A DNA stretch of 64,000 bases from CALHVX01 sp964640725 (GCA_964640725.1 CAZXIJ010000001.1:288549-352548), one strand, 5' to 3'; shown: positions 42,090-52,340, counted from the first letter of the stretch. Notes: generated from the letters alone by a model not told the origin. Numbers and translations are program-made.

Positions 42090-43352
42090 TTATCCCGTCA
42101 CCCGGTCAGGAACCGGCTTGGTCTTTTCGGCGCGCGTATACCAGGGCATCAGCACGAAGTAGAGGAAGTACAGCACCGTGCAGAACTGCGCCAGCACCGT
42201 GGCCCAGGTGGCCGGCGCGATCGTGCCCAGATAGCCAAGGATCAGGAAGCTGACCACGAAGATGCCCAGCATGACCTTGGACGCCATGCCCTTGTAGCGA
42301 ATCGACTTCACCTTGCTGCGGTCGAGCCAGGGCAGCACCGCAGGCACCACAATGGCAGCGACCATCACCACGAAGCCCCAGAACTTGGCATCAAGCCCGA
42401 GGAACGGGTAGGTCGCAGCGCGCAACATCGCGTAGTACGGCGTGTAGTACCAGACCGGGGCAATGTGCTCCGGAGTCTTGAGCGGGTTGGCGCCCTCGAA
42501 GTTGGGCTTCTCGAGGAAGTAGCCGCCCATCTCCGGCGCAAAGAACACCACAGCGCAGAAGATGAAGAGGAAGATCACCGTCGCATGCACATCGTGCGTG
42601 ACCGTGTAGGGCCAGAAGGGCAGGCCGTCCTTCGGCACGCCGTTCTCGTCCTTGTTGGCTTTGATCTCGATGCCGTCGGGGTTATTGGAGCCGACATGGT
42701 GCAGCGCGACGAAGTGGACGAACACGAGCATGACCAGCACCAGCGGCAGCGCGACCACGTGCAGCGCAAAGAACCGGTTCAGGGTAATGCCGGACATCAG
42801 GAAATCGCCGCGCACCCACTCCATGAGATCGGCGCCAATGACCGGAATCGCACCCACCAGGGACACGATGACCTGAGCGCCCCAGAAAGACATGTTGCCC
42901 CAGGGCAGCAGGTAGCCGAAGAAGCCTTCTGCCATGAGCACGACAAAAATTGCCATGCCGATGAGCCACAGAAGCTCCCGCGGTGCCCGGTAGCTGCCAT
43001 ACAGCAAGCCGCGGAACATGTGCAGATAGACCACCACGAAAAACGCCGACGCGCCGGTGGAGTGCAGGTAGCGCAGCAGCCAGCCGAACTCGACGTCACG
43101 CATGATGTACTCGACAGAGGCGAAGGCGCCCTCGCCGCTCGGCACGTAGCTCATGGTAAGCCAGATACCGGTGAGGAGCTGGTTCACGAGCACGATGGTC
43201 GCGAGCCAGCCCATGAGGTACCAGAAGTTGTGGTTCTTCGGGGCGTAGTACTTGGAGAGGTGATATTCCCAGGTTTCCGTTGCCGGGAACCGGGCATCCA
43301 GCCAGCCCATGAACTTGGTGAACGCGTTCGGGTCCTGGTTCGACTCGGCCAT
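42090..43352 (-). CDS. petB: Cytochrome b of the bc1 complex
   Basis: The membrane subunit carrying two b haems and the quinone sites. The 420-residue protein has the fused eight-helix form. Visible are the haem-binding histidine pairs in helices B and D, SFWGAQVIVSLVGAIPVIG, and the Qo-site motif, here PFWP after GL rather than in the usual PEWY position, followed by the helix F segment. The start overlaps the petA stop by one base. Confidence 0.96.
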   Translation of the reverse strand: MAESNQDPNAFTKFMGWLDARFPATETWEYHLSKYYAPKNHNFWYLMGWLATIVLVNQLLTGIWLTMSYVPSGEGAFASVEYIMRDVEFGWLLRYLHSTGASAFFVVVYLHMFRGLLYGSYRAPRELLWLIGMAIFVVLMAEGFFGYLLPWGNMSFWGAQVIVSLVGAIPVIGADLMEWVRGDFLMSGITLNRFFALHVVALPLVLVMLVFVHFVALHHVGSNNPDGIEIKANKDENGVPKDGLPFWPYTVTHDVHATVIFLFIFCAVVFFAPEMGGYFLEKPNFEGANPLKTPEHIAPVWYYTPYYAMLRAATYPFLGLDAKFWGFVVMVAAIVVPAVLPWLDRSKVKSIRYKGMASKVMLGIFVVSFLILGYLGTIAPATWATVLAQFCTVLYFLYFVLMPWYTRAEKTKPVPDRVTG

Positions 43353-43996
43353 CAGGCAGCTCCCCCTTCTTCACCGACGATAATGATGTTCTCGCCTTCG
43401 TAGCGATGCGGTGGGACCAGCAGGTTGCTCGGTGCCGGCACGGCCTTGGCGACCCGGCCGGCCAGATCGAAGCGGCTGCCGTGGCAGGGGCAGAAGAAGC
43501 TGCCCGTCCACTCGGAGCCTGCCGCAGTGGTCACGGTGGGCTGATACTTGGGAGAGCAACCCAGGTGGGTGCACAGGCCCAGGAACACACCGATCTCCGG
43601 ACGCCGGGACCGGTGGGGGTTTTTCGCGTACTCAGGGGTTTGCGATGCGACGTCAGAGCCAGGGTCGGCAAGATCGGCGTCGATCGTTTCCAGATTCGCC
43701 AGCACCTCGGGAGTCCGGCTCAGGACAAACACCGGCTGGCCACGCCATGCGGGCGTCGGGCCAAGCATCTCGCCAGGCTGAAGCTTGGAGATGTCGATGC
43801 GGACCGGCGCCCCGGCCGCGCGCGCCTTGGCGCTCGGAACCCAGGACTTGACGAACGGCACCGCAGCGCCGACCGCGCCCACTGCCCCGACCGCCGAGGT
43901 CAGTCCAATCAAAAAATAGCGCCGCTGCGCGTTCGGGGGCGATGCGCTGTCTATCGCGCTGCCGTTCGGATCTGCTCCGGTATCTGCGCTGCTCAC
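43352..43996 (-). CDS. petA: Rieske iron-sulfur subunit of the bc1 complex
   Basis: The 2Fe-2S subunit of complex III. The 214-residue protein has a twin-arginine-type signal anchor (QRRYFLIG followed by a Gly/Ala-rich membrane segment) and the cluster motifs CTHLGC and CPCHGS. The GTG at 43996 is chosen because GGAG stands five bases upstream; the adjacent TTG is too close to it. It begins petABC downstream of rpsI. Confidence 0.97.
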   Translation of the reverse strand: MSSADTGADPNGSAIDSASPPNAQRRYFLIGLTSAVGAVGAVGAAVPFVKSWVPSAKARAAGAPVRIDISKLQPGEMLGPTPAWRGQPVFVLSRTPEVLANLETIDADLADPGSDVASQTPEYAKNPHRSRRPEIGVFLGLCTHLGCSPKYQPTVTTAAGSEWTGSFFCPCHGSRFDLAGRVAKAVPAPSNLLVPPHRYEGENIIIVGEEGGAA

Positions 43997-44168
43997 CAAT
44001 GCTCCTTATCCGTATTTGTGCACGCCAATCGCGCCGCGCGCGAGTTTAGCGGAATGCGTGTCAAAGCGCCGTACAACCGGCAAGTCTAGCAGGCCAGCGG
44101 GGAGCTGACCGGTCCGGGTGCCGACGGGCGAAGTACCGCCGGCCGGCAGCCCAGCGGGGCCGAACTCG

Positions 44169-44561
44169 CTAGCGCTTGGAGAACTGGGGACGCTTGCGCG
44201 CTTTGCGAAGACCGACTTTCTTGCGCTCGACCTCGCGGGCGTCGCGCGTGAGGAAGCCGGCCCGCCGCAGCGGTACCCGGTAGCTCTCGTCGTGGTCAAC
44301 CAGGGCCCGGGCAATGCCGTGCCGAATCGCGCCGGCCTGGCCGGAGCCGCCGCCGCCAGCGACGGTTACGCGAACGTCAAACCGATCGGAGGCCTCTGCA
44401 ACCTGCAGCGCCTGCCGCACGACCATGCGCGCGGTCTCGCGGCCGAAGTACTCATCGAGCGGCCGGCCATTGACCAGAATGCGGCCGGTGCCGGCTGCCA
44501 GAAAGACCCGGGCGGCAGACGTTTTCCGGCGGCCCGTGCCGTAGCTGCTTGTTCCCACCAT
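44169..44561 (-). CDS. rpsI: Ribosomal protein S9
   Basis: A 130-residue 30S protein whose C-terminal tail reaches the P-site tRNA. It has GTGRRKTSAARVFL, GGGGSGQAGAIRHGIARAL and the terminal KARKRPQFSKR. It follows rplM after three bases, the universal L13-S9 pair. Confidence 0.99.
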   Translation of the reverse strand: MVGTSSYGTGRRKTSAARVFLAAGTGRILVNGRPLDEYFGRETARMVVRQALQVAEASDRFDVRVTVAGGGGSGQAGAIRHGIARALVDHDESYRVPLRRAGFLTRDAREVERKKVGLRKARKRPQFSKR

Positions 44562-44564
44562 CGG

Positions 44565-44993
44565 TTAGAGCTCCAGGGGTTGGGGTTGCTGGGCGGCATG
44601 CGGATGTTCGCTGCCCCCGTAGACCTTGAGTTTGCGGAACATCGCCCGGCCGAGCGGGTTCTTGGGCAGCATGCCCTTAACCGCTTTCTCGATAATCCGC
44701 TCGGGATGGGTGTCCCGCAGCTTCTCGAAATTGACCGACTTGATGCCGCCCGGATAGCCGCTGTGGCGGTAATACTGCTTGTCTGTGGTTTTGTTGCCGG
44801 TCACGCGGATCTTGTCGGCGTTGACGACAATGACAAAGTCGCCAGTGTCCACATGGGGCGTAAATGCGGGCTTGTGCTTGCCCCGCAGGCGATGAGCGAC
44901 CTCGGTCGCGAGGCGACCCAGGACCTGGTCAGCGGCATCAATGACGATCCAGGCGCGATCGACATCTTGCGCACGAACACTGACGGTTTTCAT
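44565..44993 (-). CDS. rplM: Ribosomal protein L13
   Basis: A 142-residue 50S protein, the exact length of E. coli L13. Motifs include WIVIDAADQVLGRLAT, GKHKPAFTPHVDTGDFVIV and GMLPKNPLGRAMFRKLKVY. The ATG at 44993 is internal to a longer open frame and is fixed by length and family start. A leader of about 140 bases precedes it with a promoter and hairpin; in E. coli L13 represses its own operon through the leader. Confidence 0.99.
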   Translation of the reverse strand: MKTVSVRAQDVDRAWIVIDAADQVLGRLATEVAHRLRGKHKPAFTPHVDTGDFVIVVNADKIRVTGNKTTDKQYYRHSGYPGGIKSVNFEKLRDTHPERIIEKAVKGMLPKNPLGRAMFRKLKVYGGSEHPHAAQQPQPLEL

Positions 44994-45026
44994 GCAGAGC
45001 TCCAAAAAATGCTTTGAAATCAGGCC

Positions 45027-45053
45027 CCTGAGCAAGACGAAGAGCGTCTCAGG
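45027..45053 (-). promoter_or_regulatory. Hairpin in the rplM leader
   Basis: CCTGAG and CTCAGG form the outer stem, with a smaller ACG/CGT stem inside, ending 34 bases before the rplM ATG. Position suits an L13 autoregulatory site, though the match to a known leader family was not tested. Confidence 0.4.
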
Positions 45054-45138
45054 CAGGTCCTGGGGGGTCGCTTTCGCGGCGCCGGAGAACCCTCTGAGAT
45101 CCCGACCTGCAAGCGACCCGGAAATTTTCAGGGCGCGA

Positions 45139-45167
45139 ATGGTAGCCAAGTGCCCGTGGCAGCGCAA
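45139..45167 (-). promoter_or_regulatory. Candidate sigma-70 promoter of rplM-rpsI
   Basis: On the minus strand TTGCGC and TACCAT are 17 bases apart. The predicted start near 45132 gives a leader of about 140 bases. The gap between zapE and rplM (about 400 bases including the N run) holds this, the hairpin and the repeats, and no gene. Confidence 0.5.
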
Positions 45168-45194
45168 TACAAAGGCGCGAGAGCGCTCGCCGCG

Positions 45195-45248
45195 TCCTGA
45201 TTCTCAGGCCGAGTCCTGATTCTCAGGCCGAGTCCTGATTCTCAGGCC
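45195..45248. repeat. Tandem 19-base repeats downstream of zapE
   Basis: A 19-base unit occurs twice in full and a third time for 16 bases. Each copy contains CCTGATTCTCAGG, a small inverted repeat (CCTGA/TCAGG). The third copy runs into the zapE stop region and lies at the contig end, so the repeat probably caused the assembly break beside it. Confidence 0.85.
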
Positions 45249-45286
45249 TTGTGGGTCCGGGCCAGGTAGTCTTCGGAGCGCATCTC

Positions 45287-45386
45287 NNNNNNNNNNNNNN
45301 NNNNNNNNNNNNNNNNNNNNNNNNNNNNNNNNNNNNNNNNNNNNNNNNNNNNNNNNNNNNNNNNNNNNNNNNNNNNNNNNNNNNNN
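45287..45386. other. 100-N scaffold gap, probably artificial
   Basis: The 55 bases before the gap (45232-45286) are identical to the 55 bases after it (45387-45441). Both copies encode the last residues of ZapE. The simplest reading is an unmerged overlap of two contigs, with no missing sequence, although an additional number of 19-base repeats cannot be excluded. Confidence 0.85.
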
Positions 45387-45396
45387 GTCCTGATTC

Positions 45397-46509
45397 TCAG
45401 GCCTTGTGGGTCCGGGCCAGGTAGTCTTCGGAGCGCATCTCGATCAGCCGGCTGGTGGTGCGCTCGAACTCAAACCGCAGCCGCTCGCCCTGGTACAGCG
45501 CCGTGACCGGCACCGCGGCCGACAGCATGAGTTTGACGTTGCGGTCGTAGAACTCGTCCACCAGCGCGATGAACCGTCGGGCCGCATCCTCGTTGGCGCT
45601 GGTAAACGCCGGGACATCGCTCACCACAATCGCGTGAAACTCCCGGGACAGCTCAATGTAGTCCACCTGGCTGCGCGGGCCCTCGCAGACCGCGGCGAAG
45701 TCAAACCAGGCCACGTCATCCGCCAGCCAGCGCGCCGCGATAGGCCGGCCTTCGACTATCAGGGTCTGCCCGCCCTTGAGCGCCTGGGGCGCCAGCGCCG
45801 CCAGTGCCTGCTCGAGGCTCTGGGTCGCCTCGGGACCGGCGGGCGCGTGATAGATCTCTGCCTGCCGGAGCACGCGCAGCCGGTAATCGGTTGGGCTCGC
45901 CAACTCGAGCACCGCACAGTGAGCAAGCAACAGGTCAATCGCGGGCAGAAAGCGACGCCGTTGCAGGCCGTTCTGGTAAAGGCCGCCCGGCACCACATTG
46001 GAGGTCGCCACCAGGGTCACGCCGTTCTCGAACAGGTAGCGGAGCATCTCTGCGAGGATCATCGCGTCCCCGATGTCAGACACGAAGAACTCGTCAAAGC
46101 ACAGCACCCGCGCGTCCCCGAGCAGCTCCTGCGCGACCAGCGCCAGCGGATCGCTGCGCCCGGACTGGCGAGTCAGCCCGCCGTGCACAGCGTGCATGAA
46201 TCGGTGAAAGTGCATGCGCAGCACCATGCCCGGGGGCAGACACTCGGCGAACAGATCCATGAGCATGGTCTTGCCGCGGCCGACGCTGCCCCAGATATAC
46301 AACCCGGTCACCGGCGGCGGCGGGCGCCAGCGCTGGCGCAACCGGTCAAGCAAACCCGTGCCGGCGGCCTGGGCCAGCAGCTCCGCCTGCAGGGCATCAA
46401 AGGCCGTAACCACAGTTTGCTGCGCGGGGTCGGCGAGGAAGTCAGGCTGCTCCAGCAGCTTCGCGTATCGTTCTGAGGGCTTGGGCAAGGTCACGGCGGT
46501 GGCAAGCAT
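45397..46509 (-). CDS. zapE: Cell division-associated ATPase ZapE (AFG1 family)
   Basis: A 370-residue AAA-type ATPase that acts on the Z-ring in E. coli. It has the Walker A site GSVGRGKTMLM, MHFHRFMHAVH, the Walker B LCFDEFFVSDIGDAM, and ATSNVVPGGLYQNGLQRRRF. The ATG at 46509 is preferred; a longer frame upstream adds residues unlike the family. Its 3' end is duplicated across the N gap, but the copy at 45397 is complete. Confidence 0.95.
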   Translation of the reverse strand: MLATAVTLPKPSERYAKLLEQPDFLADPAQQTVVTAFDALQAELLAQAAGTGLLDRLRQRWRPPPPVTGLYIWGSVGRGKTMLMDLFAECLPPGMVLRMHFHRFMHAVHGGLTRQSGRSDPLALVAQELLGDARVLCFDEFFVSDIGDAMILAEMLRYLFENGVTLVATSNVVPGGLYQNGLQRRRFLPAIDLLLAHCAVLELASPTDYRLRVLRQAEIYHAPAGPEATQSLEQALAALAPQALKGGQTLIVEGRPIAARWLADDVAWFDFAAVCEGPRSQVDYIELSREFHAIVVSDVPAFTSANEDAARRFIALVDEFYDRNVKLMLSAAVPVTALYQGERLRFEFERTTSRLIEMRSEDYLARTHKA

Positions 46510-46594
46510 GGGGCAGTTGAGGGGCACCGGGCAAGCTGCCATCCTTCGCGCCGACGTGCCAGACGGCACACCCGGCAACCGACACGCCCGCTCC

Positions 46595-47647
46595 ATGCGC
46601 GACCTGCTCCGCTACATTCTGCTCCCGGCCGGAGTCGGCGCTCTGATCGGCCTGGCGCTACTGGCCTTCAACAGCCAGCAAGCCCCGCGCCCGGGCTTTG
46701 CTGTCGCCGTCAGCGGCGCGGCCCCGGCGGTCGTCAACATCTACACCACGCAACGCGTGCGCCCGCCATTCTGCGAGCGACCGGAGTTTCAGGCCTGGTG
46801 TGATCGCATGTCCCGGCGTATCGGCGATCGGGTCCAGAGCTCCCTGGGCAGCGGCGTGATCGTCCGCCGCGACGGCTTCATACTGACCAACAATCACGTG
46901 GTCGCCAACGCCGACGAAGTGCTCGTCGCGTTCCACAACGGCCAGGCCACGACCGCGACCATCGTCGGCACCGACCCGGAAACCGACCTGGCGGTCATCA
47001 AGGTACAGGCGAGCGGCCTGACGGCGATCCCCATTGGCGACAGCGACACCGTCGCCGTCGGCGATGTGGCCCTGGCCATCGGCAATCCCTTTGGTCTGGG
47101 CCAGACCGTGTCCGCCGGAATCATCAGCGCCAAAGGGCGCATGGGCATCACGGACTCCCCCTACAGCGACTTCCTGCAGACCGACGCGGCCATCAACCTG
47201 GGCAATTCCGGCGGCGCGCTCATCGATGCCGACGGCGAGCTGATCGGCGTCAACACCCTGATCTTCACGCGCTCCGGCGGCAGCGAAGGGATCGGCTTCG
47301 CCATTCCCGTGCGCCTGGCCATGAAAGTGCTCACCGAGCTGGTCGAGACCGGCGAGGTCGTGCGCGGCTGGCTGGGCCTGGAACTGGGCGCTGTGCCAGC
47401 GCCGGGAAGCACCAGCGGGCTAAGGGTCAACGCGGTGCTGTACGACGGGCCAGCCTGGCAAGCGGGCCTGCGGGTCGGCGACGTGGTACTGGCCGTGGAC
47501 GGCACCGAGGCGTCCGCCGCTGTGCCCGTGAGCCGGCAAATTGCCGATGCCCGGCCCGGGGCGCGGATCAAGCTGTCGATTTCCCGGGGCGGCGAAGCCC
47601 AGGTGCTCGAGGCGGTGGCGATCGAACGGCCCGCACTGCGGCCCTAG
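46595..47647 (+). CDS. degS: DegS/AlgW-type periplasmic serine protease
   Basis: A membrane-anchored HtrA protease that senses misfolded outer-membrane proteins and starts cleavage of an anti-sigma factor. The 350-residue protein has an N-terminal membrane segment (residues 7-24), the trypsin-like domain with H101, D131 and S205 (GNSGGAL) and one C-terminal PDZ domain from about 255. One PDZ and an anchor separate it from DegP/DegQ. Two cysteines, C60 and C69, in the loop before the protease core are unusual and could form a disulfide. It is divergent from zapE. Confidence 0.93.
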   Translation: MRDLLRYILLPAGVGALIGLALLAFNSQQAPRPGFAVAVSGAAPAVVNIYTTQRVRPPFCERPEFQAWCDRMSRRIGDRVQSSLGSGVIVRRDGFILTNNHVVANADEVLVAFHNGQATTATIVGTDPETDLAVIKVQASGLTAIPIGDSDTVAVGDVALAIGNPFGLGQTVSAGIISAKGRMGITDSPYSDFLQTDAAINLGNSGGALIDADGELIGVNTLIFTRSGGSEGIGFAIPVRLAMKVLTELVETGEVVRGWLGLELGAVPAPGSTSGLRVNAVLYDGPAWQAGLRVGDVVLAVDGTEASAAVPVSRQIADARPGARIKLSISRGGEAQVLEAVAIERPALRP

Positions 47648-47654
47648 GCGCTGC

Positions 47655-48989
47655 TCAAGGCTCCTGGTTCTGGTCGTAGCCGGCAATTCGTGCTCGAGCG
47701 GCAGCGGCATGCGCGTGCAGGCCTTCGCCGTCGGCGATGGTCGCTGACAAACGCCCCAGCACATCCGCGCCGCTGGCGGTCAGCTCGATCACCGAGCTGC
47801 GCTTCTCGAAGTCGTAAACGCCCAGCGGCGAGGAAAAGCGGGCCGTGCCGAAGGTCGGCAGCACGTGGCTGGGCCCTGCCACGTAATCGCCCATGACCTC
47901 TGCGGAGTAGACCCCCAGGAAAATCGCGCCGGCGTGGCGCAGAGCCGGCAACCAGGACCGGGGCTCGCGCACGGCCAGCTGCAGGTGCTCCGGGGCAACC
48001 CGGTTGGCAATCTCGATGGCCTCTGCGAGGTCGGCACAGACAATGACCGCGCCCCGATCGGTCAGGGACCGGCGAATCAGCTCGGCCCGGGGCTGCTGGG
48101 GCAGCAGGACCTGGATCTGCGCCAGCACGGCGTCCGCGACTGCCGGGTCGGCGGTGACCAGCACGGCCTGGGCCGCAGCGTCATGCTCCGCCTGAGAAAA
48201 CAGGTCCAGCGCCAGCCAGCGCGGATCCGCGCTGTCGTCGGCAATGATGAGAATCTCGCTGGGCCCGGCGATGGCATCGATCCCCACCTGCCCGTAAACC
48301 TGACGCTTCGCCGCCGCGACAAACGCGCCGCCGGGCCCGACGATCTTGTCGACCTTCGGCACCGGGCCGCAGCCAAAGGCCAGCGCCGCAATGGCTTGAG
48401 CGCCGCCCACGGCATAGCCCCCGGTCACTCCGGCCAGATGGGCGGCCGCGAGCACCAGCGGGTTTCTGGCACCGCCCGGCGTTGGCACCGTCATGATGAT
48501 CTCAGGCACCCCGGCAACGCGCGCCGGGACTGCGGTCATGAGCACCGTAGAGGGGTATGCCGCCTGACCGCCGGGCACGTAGACCCCGACCCGGTCCATG
48601 GGAGTGACGCGCTGCCCGAGCCGGTTGCCGAACTCGTCGTCAATCTCGAAGCCACCCTGCCGCTGAGCCTCGTGATAGCGAGCAACCCGGTCATGGGCCT
48701 GCTGCAGACTGTCGCGCTGCTCGCTGGCAAGCCCGTCAAAGGCCGCGGCGAAATCGTCGCCGGTGAGCACCAGGTCTTCGACCCGCGCCGCTGTCCAGCC
48801 ATCGTACTGAGCCGTCAGAGCCAACAGCGCCGCCGGGCCATCGGCGCGCACCTGGGCAATGATGCCCGCAGCGGCGTCGTTCACCGAGCTCGACTCGGTA
48901 ATGTCCCAGTGCAACAGCGCGGTCAGGGCCGCAGCGAAGCCAGCGTCGGCCGTTGCCAGGCGACGCAGCCTGACCGGCTCGCCAGTCAC
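47655..48989 (-). CDS. hisD: Histidinol dehydrogenase
   Basis: HisD oxidises histidinol to histidine in two NAD-dependent steps. The 444-residue protein has DRVGVYVPGGQAAYPSTVLM, KVDKIVGPGGAFVAAAKR, IAGPSEILIIADD and the zinc/active-site stretch QAEHDAAAQAVL, then APEHLQLAV and GPSHVLPT. It overlaps hisG by four bases. hisC, next in Pseudomonas, is missing here; degS ends seven bases beyond, convergent. Confidence 0.98.
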   Translation of the reverse strand: MTGEPVRLRRLATADAGFAAALTALLHWDITESSSVNDAAAGIIAQVRADGPAALLALTAQYDGWTAARVEDLVLTGDDFAAAFDGLASEQRDSLQQAHDRVARYHEAQRQGGFEIDDEFGNRLGQRVTPMDRVGVYVPGGQAAYPSTVLMTAVPARVAGVPEIIMTVPTPGGARNPLVLAAAHLAGVTGGYAVGGAQAIAALAFGCGPVPKVDKIVGPGGAFVAAAKRQVYGQVGIDAIAGPSEILIIADDSADPRWLALDLFSQAEHDAAAQAVLVTADPAVADAVLAQIQVLLPQQPRAELIRRSLTDRGAVIVCADLAEAIEIANRVAPEHLQLAVREPRSWLPALRHAGAIFLGVYSAEVMGDYVAGPSHVLPTFGTARFSSPLGVYDFEKRSSVIELTASGADVLGRLSATIADGEGLHAHAAAARARIAGYDQNQEP

Positions 48990-49621
48990 GAGGACAGCAC
49001 CTGGCGCAGCTCGCTGACAAAACGCTCCACGGCATCGAACCGGGTCTTGGTCGCGGCGCGATTAACGATCAGCCGCGAGGAGATATCGGCGATTTCCTCC
49101 AGCGGCTCCAGGCCATTGGCACGCAGGGTATTGCCCGTATCAACGATATCGACAATGCAGTCCGCAAGCCCCATCACGGGCGCGATTTCCATGGCGCCGG
49201 ACAGTTTGATGATCGACACTTCGCGATGTTCCCGATCAAAAAACGCCGCCGTGCTGCGCACAAATTTGGTGGCGATGCGGAGTTTTTGCTCTGCTGCCGG
49301 CAGCTGGGCGCCGACCGGCGCTGCAGTCATAAGCTTGCAGCGCCCGATGCCGAGATCGAGACGTTCGTAGTAGCCGCTGGTCGAGCCGTGCTCGAGCAAG
49401 GTGTCCTTGCCGACCACGCCCAGATCGGCAGCGCCGTACTCCACGTAGGTGGGCACGTCTGACCCACGCACGATCAGTAATCGGTGATCGCCGGCCTTGG
49501 TCTCGAACACAAGCTTGCGGGAGCGGTCGATGTCTTCGACCGGCTCGATGCCCAGCTGCGCGAGTAGCGGCAGGCATTCTTTCAGAATCCGCCCACGGTT
49601 CAGGGCGATGGTGAGTCCCAT
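48986..49621 (-). CDS. hisG: ATP phosphoribosyltransferase, short form
   Basis: HisG condenses ATP and PRPP in the first step of histidine synthesis. The 211-residue length marks the short form, which needs the HisZ regulatory subunit; hisZ is not in the window. Motifs include LTIALNRGRILKECLPLL, VEYGAADLGVVGKDTLLE and the PRPP-loop-like VDIVDTGNTLRANGL. It follows murA, the Pseudomonas order. Confidence 0.97.
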   Translation of the reverse strand: MGLTIALNRGRILKECLPLLAQLGIEPVEDIDRSRKLVFETKAGDHRLLIVRGSDVPTYVEYGAADLGVVGKDTLLEHGSTSGYYERLDLGIGRCKLMTAAPVGAQLPAAEQKLRIATKFVRSTAAFFDREHREVSIIKLSGAMEIAPVMGLADCIVDIVDTGNTLRANGLEPLEEIADISSRLIVNRAATKTRFDAVERFVSELRQVLSS

Positions 49622-49686
49622 GATCTTTCCTGTTCAGCGCTGGCCGGGTTCGCTCGTCGACCCGGGCAGCGGTCAATCGCTGTGTG

Positions 49687-50958
<1,272 letters not shown>

Positions 50959-50961
50959 AGG

Positions 50962-51195
50962 CTAGGCGTCGGGGGTTTGGGTACGAATCGTCACTGCATG
51001 CAGCCGCCCGTCGGTGACGAACTCGCCGATGGCCCCGTACACCGCCTGCTGCTGCTTGACCCGGGACAGCCCGGCAAAAGCGCTCGCGGTCACATGCAGC
51101 AACGCGCGATTGCCGTCGAGCGCGACTTCGAATACCCCATCGGCAAAGGTTTCCTGCAGAGCTGCGCGCAGCTGAGCTTCAATATCGTCGGCCAT
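50962..51195 (-). CDS. ibaG: BolA-family protein IbaG
   Basis: A 77-residue BolA-like protein; IbaG binds monothiol glutaredoxin with an iron-sulfur cluster and affects envelope stress. It has a single BolA fold ending SRVKQQQAVYGAIGEFVTD. The ATG at 51195 is chosen over an upstream in-frame start by family length. It lies between mlaB and murA, as in E. coli. Confidence 0.93.
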   Translation of the reverse strand: MADDIEAQLRAALQETFADGVFEVALDGNRALLHVTASAFAGLSRVKQQQAVYGAIGEFVTDGRLHAVTIRTQTPDA

Positions 51196-51263
51196 GGGCG
51201 GTCGGTTCCTTGGGCTGGGGGCCGCGGCGCGGCCGGTCATGCAGCATCATCGCTGCGGGCAGA

Positions 51264-51554
51264 TTATCGCTTAGCTGCACCGTCGATGGGCAGTACCCCG
51301 GCCAGTCCGGAAAACTCCACGATCAGCCGCAGGTCCGCACTGAGGTTGGCAAAGTGCACCGCACAGCCAGCGTCCTCGGCGGCCCGATACCAGGCAGCCA
51401 GCAGCGCCACGACCAGGCTGCTGGTGCTGGCCAGCTCGCCGAGGTCAACGGTCAGAGTGCCGCCCGCGGCAGCCGCAATGGCAGCCTCGCCTTGCTGCCT
51501 GTGGTCAGCAAAGCTGTCCAGGCTGACCGGACCCGTGAGCGCGAGCGTCGCCAT
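51264..51554 (-). CDS. mlaB: Phospholipid transport STAS protein MlaB
   Basis: A 96-residue cytoplasmic STAS-domain subunit of the Mla retrograde phospholipid transporter. The STAS signature is LGELASTSSLVVALLAAWYRAA, with the conserved Thr/Ser pair. It follows mlaC by 13 bases. Sequence is divergent, so the call leans on operon position. Confidence 0.88.
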   Translation of the reverse strand: MATLALTGPVSLDSFADHRQQGEAAIAAAAGGTLTVDLGELASTSSLVVALLAAWYRAAEDAGCAVHFANLSADLRLIVEFSGLAGVLPIDGAAKR

Positions 51555-51567
51555 GGCAGCGGCCGGC

Positions 51568-52308
51568 TCAGCCGGCGGCGTCGTCCTGACCGGCCTCGAC
51601 AACGGTCGCCCAGGCTTCGATCACCTTGTCCAGGTCGCCGCCGTAGCGACGATCACTCATGGCGCTGGAAAACTGGCTGCGGAAGGTAAAGCCCATATTG
51701 ACTCCGTTCACCACCAGATTGATGATCCGCCACTTGCCGCTCTTGCTCTGTCGCATCTGGTAAACCACCGGGTACACCTCGCCGCTGGGCACAGTGATTT
51801 CCATCTTCACCCGCTCGCGCCGGGGATTTTCCGGTTCCCGGTCCGGCGGCAGGATGGCGACTTTGCCGTCGTTAAACTCCGTCAGGGCCAGCGAGTAGGT
51901 TTTGACGAGGCCCCACTTGAAGCTTTCGCGAAACCGCTCCCGCTGCTCCGGCGTCGCCCGCTTGTAGTGCGTTGCCATGACGCCACGAGCAAAGAGCTTG
52001 AAGTCGATGACCGGCGACAGCAGTGCCTCAATTTCGCGGTAGTAGCGGTCCGGGTCGTCCTTGGCCCAGGCGCGGGCGGATTCCACGTAGTCCGTGAGCG
52101 CCGCTGTGGAGCGCTCCAGCGTGTCGTGGGGCGTTTGGCCCTCGGCCACAATGCGCTCCACCGTGTTCAGGGCCGGCTCGGCCGCAACCGCATCGGCGGC
52201 GAACGCGAGCCGCGGCGCGCTCGCGGCACAGGCCGCCGTCAGCAGCAGGGCCAGCAGCAGCGCCGGCACCAGCCGATCGCCGGCAGACAGGTTGTTCGAG
52301 TCAATCAT
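51568..52308 (-). CDS. mlaC: Periplasmic phospholipid-binding protein MlaC
   Basis: MlaC shuttles phospholipid between the outer-membrane MlaA complex and the inner-membrane MlaFEDB transporter. The 246-residue precursor has a signal peptide ending APRLAFA, then the MlaC fold with LLSPVIDFKLFARGVM and KSGKWRIINLVVNGVNMG. GGAGAAGAAA precedes the ATG at 52308, supporting it over an upstream GTG. Confidence 0.96.
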   Translation of the reverse strand: MIDSNNLSAGDRLVPALLLALLLTAACAASAPRLAFAADAVAAEPALNTVERIVAEGQTPHDTLERSTAALTDYVESARAWAKDDPDRYYREIEALLSPVIDFKLFARGVMATHYKRATPEQRERFRESFKWGLVKTYSLALTEFNDGKVAILPPDREPENPRRERVKMEITVPSGEVYPVVYQMRQSKSGKWRIINLVVNGVNMGFTFRSQFSSAMSDRRYGGDLDKVIEAWATVVEAGQDDAAG

Positions 52309-52340
52309 CGTTTCTTCTCCGTGCAAGCACCCTCTGGTGC

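Noticed and set aside
45195..45248. CRISPR-like array
   Set aside because: The units are directly adjacent with no spacers, so it is a simple tandem repeat.
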